From Gordonia phthalatica (GTDB lineage Bacteria > Actinomycetota > Actinomycetes > Mycobacteriales > Mycobacteriaceae), in assembly GCF_001305675.1 (NCBI RefSeq), contig NZ_CP011853.1, forward strand, positions 3,596,001 through 3,660,000: DNA of 64,000 bases, written 5' to 3'. The position numbers were made by a program, and so were the translations under genes. The notes beneath the pieces are model-generated. The model worked only from the letters and a program-made list of their open reading frames with translations, searched no databases and was not told the origin of the DNA. Shown one piece after another: positions 8,721 through 15,487 of this stretch (within the stretch, counting starts at the first letter, position 1; the number at the start of each line of letters is the position of its first letter).

Positions 8721-9071
8721 ATGGATCGTCCCACCTTCCTGAGCGGTGTGGTCCGCTGGCTCCGCGCGGGATATCCGGAGGGGGTTCCGCAGGGCGACTA
8801 CCTCCCGCTGTTCGCGCTGCTGCGCAGGCAGCTGACCGAAGAGGAGATCGCGAAGGTCGCGACCGAACTGGTATCGACCTCCGAACGGGACAGCATCGAC
8901 CGGATCGACGTCGGCGTCGAGATCTCCAAGGTGACGCAGGAACTGCCCCGCCAGGAGGACATCGACCGGGTGAGGGATACGTTGGAGTCGGCCAAATGGC
9001 CGTTCGACGACGCCCCGCTGGCCCCGAAGAACGACCCTGGCGACCACATCGACGACGATTCTGAGGAGTGA
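8721..9071 (+). CDS. DUF3349 protein, copy 2
   Basis: 116 residues. It shares with the preceding protein the pattern Val-Arg-Trp-Leu-Arg-Ala-Gly-Tyr-Pro-Glu-Gly-Val-Pro followed by Tyr-Leu-Pro-Leu-Phe-Ala-Leu-Leu, so the two arose by tandem duplication, but they have diverged well beyond a recent copy. The C-terminus is acidic. The stop codon overlaps the menE GTG start by 4 bp. Function unknown. Confidence 0.8.
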   Translation: MDRPTFLSGVVRWLRAGYPEGVPQGDYLPLFALLRRQLTEEEIAKVATELVSTSERDSIDRIDVGVEISKVTQELPRQEDIDRVRDTLESAKWPFDDAPLAPKNDPGDHIDDDSEE

Positions 9072-10234
9072 CTCTGCGAGTCCTTCGACCGCTTGAACTC
9101 TCGGCAGATCCCGCCGCGCTGCATGCGCGGCGGGATCTGCTCGCTCTGCTGGCGGGCGACGCCGCGTATCTCCCCCTCCCCGTCGGGGACCCCAACGAGG
9201 TGGCACGACTGTCCGGAGCGCTCGCGCTCGGCGAACCGATCGACGACGAAGCCGCCCTCGTGGTCTCGACCTCCGGCACCACCGGAACCCCGAAGGGCGC
9301 CGTCCACACGGCGTCGTCACTGCGCGCGTCGATCGACGCGACCGCGAGCGTCCTCGGCGGTCCGGGCAGCTGGCTGCTGGCGATGCCGCCGCACCACATC
9401 GCCGGGCTGCAGGTGATGCTCCGCTCCCTCGCCGCCGGCTACGACCCGGTGATCCTCGACCTCGCGGCGGGGTTCGACCCCGCAGGCCTCCCCGCCCTGC
9501 TCGACGCGATGCCCGGCAACCGTCGCTACACCTCGCTGGTCCCGATGCAGCTGCGGAAGTCTCTGGACGACCCGAGTGCGACCGCCGCCCTCGCCGACGT
9601 CGACGCGATCCTCGTCGGCGGCGCCGCCACCGGCCCCGCTCTGATGGCGCGGGCTGTGGAGGCGGGACTGCCGATCGTCACGACGTACGGAATGAGCGAG
9701 ACCGCGGGCGGCTGCGTCTACGACGGCGTACCCCTGCCCGGAGCGCGGGTGCGGATCATCGGCCCGAACGACGACGGCGTCGGCCGCGTGGCTCTGGGCG
9801 GCGCGACGCTCGCCAAGGGCTACCGGAATCGTCCCGACCATCCGGCGTTCGCCGAGCCCGGTTGGTTCCTGACCGACGACCTCGGAGCCGTCGACGACGG
9901 TGTGCTGCGGATCGTCGGCCGCGCCGACGAGGCCATCTCGACGGGCGGACTCACCGTGATTCCCCAGGTGGTGGAAGCGGTGATCAGCGAACTCCCCGGC
10001 GTCGCGGACTGCGCGGTATTCGGGTTGCCGGACGAACGGCTGGGCGAGCGCGTGGTCGTAGCGCTGGTCCCCCGCCCCGGGCACACGATCCCGGACGCGG
10101 CGGCCGTCCGCGCGGCGGTCGTCGACCGGCTCGACCGCTATGCCGCTCCGCGCGACGTCTTCGTCCTCGACGCGCTGCCACGACGAGGACCCGGCAAAGT
10201 GGATCGTCGAGCGCTGCGCGCATCGCTGGGCTGA
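9068..10234 (+). CDS. menE: o-Succinylbenzoate-CoA ligase
   Basis: 388 residues, GTG start overlapping the DUF3349 stop (GTGA). An adenylate-forming enzyme with the P-loop-like Ser-Thr-Ser-Gly-Thr-Thr-Gly-Thr-Pro-Lys-Gly motif near residues 64-74, a Thr-Tyr-Gly-Met-Ser-Glu-Thr-Ala motif and a C-terminal Gly-Lys-Val-Asp-Arg-Arg catalytic lysine motif. It activates o-succinylbenzoate with ATP and CoA for menaquinone synthesis; menA lies 3 kb downstream. Short for the wider AMP-ligase family but normal for actinobacterial MenE. The last ~97 bp are overlapped antisense by the next gene, and a copy of the last ~105 bp recurs at 11557-11659. Confidence 0.92.
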   Translation: MTLRVLRPLELSADPAALHARRDLLALLAGDAAYLPLPVGDPNEVARLSGALALGEPIDDEAALVVSTSGTTGTPKGAVHTASSLRASIDATASVLGGPGSWLLAMPPHHIAGLQVMLRSLAAGYDPVILDLAAGFDPAGLPALLDAMPGNRRYTSLVPMQLRKSLDDPSATAALADVDAILVGGAATGPALMARAVEAGLPIVTTYGMSETAGGCVYDGVPLPGARVRIIGPNDDGVGRVALGGATLAKGYRNRPDHPAFAEPGWFLTDDLGAVDDGVLRIVGRADEAISTGGLTVIPQVVEAVISELPGVADCAVFGLPDERLGERVVVALVPRPGHTIPDAAAVRAAVVDRLDRYAAPRDVFVLDALPRRGPGKVDRRALRASLG

Positions 10235-11361
10235 TCGACCCGAACCACCGGGCGCGTCGAGCGCGAACGCTGCTGCGAGCGATCGGCTCGCGGCATCAGG
10301 CCGTGGACCCCCGTGGTCTGCGGGGCAGCAGGCGTGAGCGGGACCTCTGTGACTTCGACCTTCGGATCAGCATTCTCAGCGGTGATCGCCTGCGTCGGAT
10401 AGAAGGCCTCCGCACGGCGGTCCCAGTCGCGCATCTGTCGATCGGAAACTCGGAGCCCGATCGACTCCAGCGCCATCGCCGGGACCAGTGCCAGCGGATG
10501 GTAGGTGTCGTAGACCTCGTACGTGGTGTTGCCGTCTCGGCTCCGCAGGGTCTTGACGTGATCGACTTCGTCGAGGCGTGCATAGCTGGTGTCGCCGGTC
10601 CCCGAGTGAATCGCCACGAACCCTGCCGCCTCGACGAGAGCCGAGGCGGCAGGCCGCGTCGGATCCCACTGCGCGTGCGCGACCGGATCTCCCTGGAGGA
10701 TCACCTGAACGACCTTCTCATCGCCGGTCGCCGCGGGATCGCGTACGCCGTCGTCGTTCACGCCCATCGGCGCGAGCAGCGGAGCCACGTTCGGCATCTC
10801 GCTCGCTCTGGACTTGATTCCCCACGGACCGCGGGGGTCCGACACCAGGAGGATCGTCGAGTTCCCCCGCAGGAGTCCCTGCCGCATGCCCTGTTCAGCA
10901 GCATTCCCGAGCGCGTCTGATCCTTGTGAGTAGCCCGTGTACACGACCGTCCGGTCAGAGCCCGTCAAGGCTTTCATCACCGCGAGGGTGTTGTCGGCGG
11001 CTACGGTGCGCGACCGGTTGTACGTCGGAGCGAGGAACGGCAGGGCTCGCCCCGACTTTCCGGAGATGATCGGCCAGAAGGACTCGGGATAATCGACGAT
11101 CAACGAGTCCCGGCCGGCGACCAGTCCGTCGATCCTCGGAGATCGGTCGTCGTCGGTTCCCGGAACCACGACGACCAGCGTGTCGCGGTTCGCTCCCGGA
11201 ACATAGTTGCCGAGGACGTCGTGGCTCGAGACCACAGCCGGGCCGTCGTAGGCGATCTGGTTTGCAACGGGTGAGGCACCGCAGGGAGCCGCCGCAATCG
11301 GGGCCACGACTCCGACACAGATTCCACCGGCGACGATCGATCTCGCGAGCGCGCGTTTCAA
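10138..11361 (-). CDS. Secreted PE-PPE-domain serine hydrolase, copy 1 (tail reads into menE antisense)
   Basis: 407 residues from a TTG at 11361 preceded by a GGGGGAT run; copy 2 has the same arrangement, which decides the start. A signal peptide (residues ~1-29) precedes an alpha/beta-hydrolase of the PE-PPE (PF08237-like) type: Val-Val-Val-Pro-Gly-Thr strand, the nucleophile elbow Gly-Tyr-Ser-Gln-Gly-Ser, a Gln-Gly-Asp-Pro-Val-Ala-His segment and a later Tyr-His-Pro-Leu. These proteins are esterases or lipases of the mycobacterial envelope. The last ~65 residues are Arg/Ser-rich and unlike copy 2; the final ~32 are antisense to the menE 3' end, so the original stop seems lost. Confidence 0.8.
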   Translation of the reverse strand: MKRALARSIVAGGICVGVVAPIAAAPCGASPVANQIAYDGPAVVSSHDVLGNYVPGANRDTLVVVVPGTDDDRSPRIDGLVAGRDSLIVDYPESFWPIISGKSGRALPFLAPTYNRSRTVAADNTLAVMKALTGSDRTVVYTGYSQGSDALGNAAEQGMRQGLLRGNSTILLVSDPRGPWGIKSRASEMPNVAPLLAPMGVNDDGVRDPAATGDEKVVQVILQGDPVAHAQWDPTRPAASALVEAAGFVAIHSGTGDTSYARLDEVDHVKTLRSRDGNTTYEVYDTYHPLALVPAMALESIGLRVSDRQMRDWDRRAEAFYPTQAITAENADPKVEVTEVPLTPAAPQTTGVHGLMPRADRSQQRSRSTRPVVRVDQPSDARSARRSTLPGPRRGSASRTKTSRGAA

Positions 11362-11556
11362 GACTGACGATCCCCCAAGACATCGAGCACAGTGCACACC
11401 TGCGGAGGCAGGCGGCATTCACCATCGTGACGTTCATGGAAGCAGCCGACGGCCCGCCTGAAAAGTCCCCGAGATCGTGACAATCGTTCAGATGACACCA
11501 GGTCAGGTGACAGATCGCGGGTTCGAACGCGGGGACGGAACCGTGGCCCGATGGCG

Positions 11557-11659
11557 TCGACCGCTATGCCGCCCCGCGCGACGTCTTCGCCGTCGAGTCG
11601 CTCCCACGACGAAGGCCCGCAAAGTGGATCGCCGGGCCCTACGCGCGTTGTTCGGTTGA
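11557..11659 (+). pseudogene. Duplicated 3' fragment of menE
   Basis: This stretch matches menE positions 10131-10234 almost base for base: both run from TCGACCGCTATGCCGC through a CCACGACGA block to AAAGTGGATCG and the stop. The encoded end, Lys-Val-Asp-Arg-Arg-Ala-Leu-Arg, is the MenE catalytic C-terminus. It has no start or upstream body and is joined at its 5' side to a copy of the menA promoter/start region. It is a fossil of the tandem duplication that made two hydrolase copies, not a gene. Confidence 0.88.
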
Positions 11660-11663
11660 TCGA

Positions 11664-13052
11664 TCAGGCAGCCTGTTCCAGCTCCACCGGATCATCGGCC
11701 GTGTCGCTCTCGGCCGGTGCCTCTGGTGCGACCGTCTGCGGGGCTGCGTCTCCGGCGTCTTCGGCGCCGCCGTCCACGACGGGAGCCTCCGGGGCTGCGG
11801 GAGCGAGATCGTCGACGGTGGTCGTCGGTCCATCTGCTTCGTCGGTGGCCGGCGCCAGGTGGCGCGGCCCGTCGGACTCGGTGGCGCCGATGAGCGGTGC
11901 GGGCTCAGCCCAGTCACCGGTGTTCTGGTCGATCAGGCGGCGGGTGCCCGGCGTGTAGCCGACCTGCGTGGTGGCGGCGTCGGCTTCCGGAGCAGGCGTC
12001 GACGCGTCGGGCGTGAGTTCGACCTCCGTCACCTTCGCCTTCGGGTCCGCGTTGTCGGCGGTGATCTCCTGCGTCGGGTAGAAGGCTTCGGCAGCCCGAT
12101 CCCACGCCTGCATCTGCGCATCGGACACTGGGATGCCGAAGGCTTCGAAGACCATCGCGTTGAGCAGTGCGAGCGGATGGTACGTGTCGTAGATCTCGTA
12201 GGTGCTGTTGCCGTCTTCGCTCTGCAGCGTCTTCACGTGCTCGAGGTTGTCCAGGCGCGCGTAGGTGTACTTGCCGGTGCCCGAATGAATGGTCACGAAT
12301 CCGGCGGCGTTGACCAGGAGCGACGACAGCGGGCGCATCGGATCCCACTGGGTGTGGGCGACGGGGTCGCCCTGGACGATCACGTGGACCACCTTCGTGT
12401 CACCGGTGTCGGCCGGGTTGCGCGCGTCGTCGTTGGTGACGCCGATGAGCGACAGCAGCGGCGTCGCGAACGGCGTGTTCGCCAGCTTCGACTTGACGCC
12501 CCACGGGCCGCGCGGGTCGGAGACCAGCAGGATCGTCACGTTGTCACCGAGGAGGCCGTCCTTGCTCGCCTGCTCGGCGGCGTTGCCGAGAGCGTCCGAG
12601 CCCTGTGAGAACCCGGTGTAGACGATGACCTGGTCGGCGTCCTTCAGTGCCTCCATCACCGTGAGGGTGTTGGCGGTGGCGATGCTGCGCGACTTGTCGT
12701 AGGTCGGAGACAGGAACGGCAGCACGGTGCCGGACTTGCCCGCGATGATGGGCTAGAACGACTCCGGGTAGTTCACGATCAGCGAGCCGCGGCCGGCGAT
12801 CAGGCCGTCGATCCGCGGCGAGCGGTCGTCGTTGGTGCCGGGCACGACCACCACGAGGGTGTTGCCATCAGCACCCGGAACGTAGTTGCCGAGGACGTCG
12901 TGGTCCGACGGAACGCCCGGACCGTCGAACGCGACGTCGTCGGCGATGTTGTAGGCGGCGGCCGACGCGAAGGCCGGCGGGACGGCGACCGGAGCGACCA
13001 TTCCGAGACAGAGTCCACACGCCGCGGCCGACGTCGCGATTTTGCGCTTCAA
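11664..13052 (-). pseudogene. PE-PPE-domain serine hydrolase, copy 2, interrupted by an in-frame TAG
   Basis: 462 sense residues if read through. TTG start at 13052 with GGGGGAT upstream, then a signal peptide and the same hydrolase domain as copy 1 (Gly-Phe-Ser-Gln-Gly-Ser elbow). Codon 100 is TAG at 12753-12755, exactly where copy 1 has TGG (Trp96), inside Tyr-Pro-Glu-Ser-Phe-stop-Pro-Ile-Ile. The frame is otherwise intact on both sides, including a ~115-residue acidic, Pro/Ala-rich C-terminal tail missing from copy 1. One base explains the break, so it may be a recent pseudogene, a sequencing error or a readthrough case. The GTG at 12725 could restart a shortened protein without a signal peptide. 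Confidence 0.8.
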
Positions 13053-13224
13053 GCAGAGATCCCCCTGTGTGAACCGAGTGCACCGCCCCGTGAACAGGCA
13101 CAATGCAGCATTGTGGGATTCATTCAAGCGACAGACGAATCGGCGCAAAAGTCCCAATCACCGTGACAATCGATCAGTTGACACCAGATCTGGGGACAGT
13201 TCCCAGGGATGGAACAATGGCCCG

Positions 13225-14094
13225 GTGGCAACCGTGAGTCAGTGGATCGAAGGCGCTCGTCCGCGCACCCTACCCAATGCGATCGCTCCGGTGATCGCCG
13301 GAACCGGCGCCGCCCTGCACCTGGGCGACGTGTGCTGGTGGAAGGTCGCCTTGGCGCTCGTCGTCGCGTTGGCGTTGATCGTCGGCGTGAACTTCGCGAA
13401 CGACTACTCCGACGGCGTGCGGGGCACCGACGACGACCGCGTGGGTCCCCTGCGCCTCGTCGGTTCGGGCGCTGCGAGCCCGCAAGCGGTGAAGGTCGCG
13501 GCGTTCGCCTCCCTCGGCGTCGGTGCGGTGTGCGGCCTGGTCTTGGCGATCGCGACCGCCTGGTGGCTGGTCCTGGTCGGCGCGGTGTGCATCGCGGGCG
13601 CCTGGTTCTACACGGGCGGAAAGCGACCGTACGGGTACCTGGGCTTCGGTGAGATCGCCGTGTTCGTGTTCTTCGGACTCGTCGCCGTCCTCGGCACCCA
13701 GTTCGTCGCCGCGGATGCGATCGACTGGGTCGGCGTCGGCTGCGCGGTCGCGGTCGGCAGCCTCTCGAGCGGAGTGCTGATCGCGAACAATCTGCGCGAC
13801 ATCCCCACCGACGCAGAGTCGGGCAAGATCACCCTCGCCGTGCGTCTTGGCGACCGGAACACCCGCATCTTCTACGTGCTGATGTGCGCGGTCCCGGTGG
13901 TCGTCAGCGTCGTACTGGCCATCATCGCACCTGCGGCGGCCGCCGGTCTGATCGCGGTGATCCCGCTGGCGAAGCCGGTGAAGATCATTCTCGGCGGCAC
14001 TCAGGGGCGCGGTCTGATCCCGGTCCTCGCGCTGACCGGCATGGCGATGCTGGTGTGGTCGGTCGCGACCGCGGTGGGACTGGCGTTCGCGTAG
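13225..14094 (+). CDS. menA: 1,4-Dihydroxy-2-naphthoate polyprenyltransferase
   Basis: 289 residues from the GTG at 13225, chosen because Val-Ala-Thr-Val-Ser-Gln-Trp-Ile-Glu-Gly-Ala-Arg-Pro-Arg-Thr-Leu aligns with the known MenA N-terminus. A UbiA-type membrane prenyltransferase: first Asp-rich motif Asn-Asp-Tyr-Ser-Asp-Gly near residues 57-62, a second motif Asn-Asn-Leu-Arg-Asp-Ile-Pro-Thr-Asp near residue 190, and 8-9 helices. It attaches the polyprenyl tail in menaquinone synthesis. The open frame extends further upstream but the GTG fits length and conservation. It ends at a strong hairpin. Confidence 0.93.
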   Translation: MATVSQWIEGARPRTLPNAIAPVIAGTGAALHLGDVCWWKVALALVVALALIVGVNFANDYSDGVRGTDDDRVGPLRLVGSGAASPQAVKVAAFASLGVGAVCGLVLAIATAWWLVLVGAVCIAGAWFYTGGKRPYGYLGFGEIAVFVFFGLVAVLGTQFVAADAIDWVGVGCAVAVGSLSSGVLIANNLRDIPTDAESGKITLAVRLGDRNTRIFYVLMCAVPVVVSVVLAIIAPAAAAGLIAVIPLAKPVKIILGGTQGRGLIPVLALTGMAMLVWSVATAVGLAFA

Positions 14095-14110
14095 GCGCTC
14101 ACCTCACGAG

Positions 14111-14159
14111 ACAACAGTGTTCCCTGTTACCACGGGTTGGTAACAGGGAACACTGTTGT
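14111..14159. terminator. Perfect 21-bp hairpin between convergent menA and the Clp-N gene
   Basis: Arms 14111-14131 and 14139-14159 are exact complements around a 7-nt loop. The hairpin starts 16 bp after the menA stop and ends 8 bp before the opposing gene's stop. An AC-rich left edge and a GTTGTTT right edge give both strands a weak T-tract, so it can serve as a bidirectional terminator. Confidence 0.85.
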
Positions 14160-14167
14160 TTATCTGC

Positions 14168-14884
14168 CTAGCCGACCGCAGCCTCCGGCAGGAGGGCGCG
14201 GACCGCGTCGCGGAGCTTCTCGACGGTGGTCGCCGTTTCGACGACCGCGACGGCCGCCGGGTCGCCGCCGTCGAGGATGGCGAGCAGCGCCCGTTCGACG
14301 CTGAGGTCGCGATCGCCGGCGGCACGCGCCGACATCACGGTGCTGCGGATCGCGTCGCGGGCGGCGTCGGTCATCCGCCCGCGGCCTCGTCCACGCGGAC
14401 CGCGGCGGCCGCGACCGCCATCCATCGGCCCGAACCAGACACCGTCGGGTCCGAACTGCATCTGCATGCCGGCCCCTCCCCATCCGCCCGGTCCGCCATG
14501 CGGGCGACCGCGGTGGGGTCCGCCGCGACGGCCCCGCTCGGGACGTCGTCCCCAGCCGTCGGCGAGGTCTTCGCCGAAGCGGTCGCCGACGGCGTCGCGC
14601 ATCTTGTCGAGGTCGATGCCGATGCTGCGCAGGGCTTCTCGGTCTTCCTCGTAGCGGTCGCGGACGTCGTCGGCGGTGTCGCCGTGGGTGGCCTTCACCG
14701 CTTCGCGGGCCGCCGTCAGGGCGAGCCCCTGGTCGGCGAGGACCGCGAACAGCGGGCTGCGCGCGTTGCACAGCATGCCGAGGATCAGGTGGTCGGTCCC
14801 GAGCTCCGGGTGGCCGAGGTCTTTGGCTTCTTGCGTCGCGAACATCATCACGGCGCGTGCGTCTGAGTTGAAACGGTCAAACAT
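14168..14884 (-). CDS. Clp N-terminal-domain protein
   Basis: 238 residues from the ATG at 14884 (Met-Phe-Asp-Arg-Phe-Asn-Ser-Asp-Ala-Arg). Two Clp-N repeats are recognisable: residues ~1-75 (His-Pro-Glu-Leu-Gly-Thr-Asp-His-Leu-Ile-Leu-Gly) and a second at ~160-235, separated by a ~50-residue Gly/Arg-rich linker. There is no AAA+ domain, so it is not a ClpC chaperone itself; such proteins may act as adaptors or decoys. It overlaps the upstream HTH gene by 8 bp, so the two are one operon. Confidence 0.82.
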   Translation of the reverse strand: MFDRFNSDARAVMMFATQEAKDLGHPELGTDHLILGMLCNARSPLFAVLADQGLALTAAREAVKATHGDTADDVRDRYEEDREALRSIGIDLDKMRDAVGDRFGEDLADGWGRRPERGRRGGPHRGRPHGGPGGWGGAGMQMQFGPDGVWFGPMDGGRGRRGPRGRGRGRMTDAARDAIRSTVMSARAAGDRDLSVERALLAILDGGDPAAVAVVETATTVEKLRDAVRALLPEAAVG

Positions 14885-15146
14885 CGTTGCCGTCCTCTCC
14901 GGCCGCTTGCGCGGCCTCTCGATAGGAATGTTTCTGATGCACGGCTTGACGGCTGACTTGGAGGACATCGGCGATCGCCTGCCAGCTCCATCCCTGCGAC
15001 CTCGCCGAAGCCACATGAATGTCCTCGAGCCGGTCGGCGAGAGTCCGCAAAGCCCGAACGACGCCCAATCCGACCCCCGGGTCATCACTGACCGCGGCGG
15101 TGGCCATCGAATCGCCGTCGTCCACAAGCTCATCTCGTTCATGCAT
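14877..15146 (-). CDS. Small helix-turn-helix regulator paired with the Clp-N gene
   Basis: 89 residues. The C-terminal half holds a helix-turn-helix (Gly-Trp-Ser-Trp-Gln-Ala-Ile-Ala-Asp-Val-Leu-Gln-Val-Ser-Arg-Gln-Ala-Val-His-Gln), residues ~50-70. HTH/Clp-N pairs of this kind are common in actinobacteria. Two TGTCAA-N6-TTGACA palindromes lie immediately upstream. The -10 box ends 6 nt before the ATG, so the mRNA is probably leaderless. Autoregulation is likely but inferred. Confidence 0.78.
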   Translation of the reverse strand: MHERDELVDDGDSMATAAVSDDPGVGLGVVRALRTLADRLEDIHVASARSQGWSWQAIADVLQVSRQAVHQKHSYREAAQAAGEDGNDV

Positions 15147-15148
15147 GC

Positions 15149-15193
15149 TGTCAATTTATCTTGACGATCACTGACTGTCAAGAATTATTGACA
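15149..15193 (-). promoter_or_regulatory. Promoter with two TGTCAA-N6-TTGACA operators
   Basis: Site 1 is 15149-15166 (last base mismatched) and site 2 is 15176-15193 (perfect), 27 bp centre to centre. On the minus strand TTGACA (15181-15176) and TAAATT (15158-15153) are spaced 17 bp, a good -35/-10 pair, so both operators overlap the promoter. The predicted start site falls at or next to the HTH ATG at 15146. From 15194 to 15341 I see no other feature. Confidence 0.7.
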
Positions 15194-15341
15194 CGTGCCC
15201 AACGCAAGAACACGCTGGAACCCTCACACCTAAAAAGATCGATCACCGATGAGCCCCCGCACCGACGACCCGACGCACCTGACGCTCCCGGCAGACAAAA
15301 GACGCTAAGACAAGAACACCCACGAAACAGCGTGACCAGGC

Positions 15342-15452
15342 AGCGCTGGGTCGAGGCCGGGATTGTTTACCGCGACCTCTCCGCAGGGACGAGGCGCTAG
15401 CCGAGGAGCGAGGACTGCGGAGCGGAAACAATCCCGGCCTCGACCCAGCGCT
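15342..15452 (-). repeat. Long-arm palindrome, copy A (27-bp arms, 57-nt conserved loop; unoccupied MITE target)
   Basis: Arms 15342-15368 and 15426-15452 are exact complements. The loop, read on the minus strand, contains CAGTCCTCGCTCCTCGG followed by CTAGCGCCTCGTC and matches the loop of the palindrome at 20646-20922, while the arms of the two copies are unrelated. It begins 36 bp after the ABC permease stop, in the sense orientation of that gene, so it may act as a terminator or 3'-UTR structure. The CTAG at its centre is where copy B is split by a MITE. Confidence 0.82.
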
Positions 15453-15487
15453 CCCGGGCGTTCAACGTCTATGCGATGAGCGCACAC

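Noticed and set aside
11477..11659. 60-codon open frame ending in a MenE-like C-terminus
   Set aside because: It is the duplicated menE 3' fragment fused to a menA promoter copy, not a gene.
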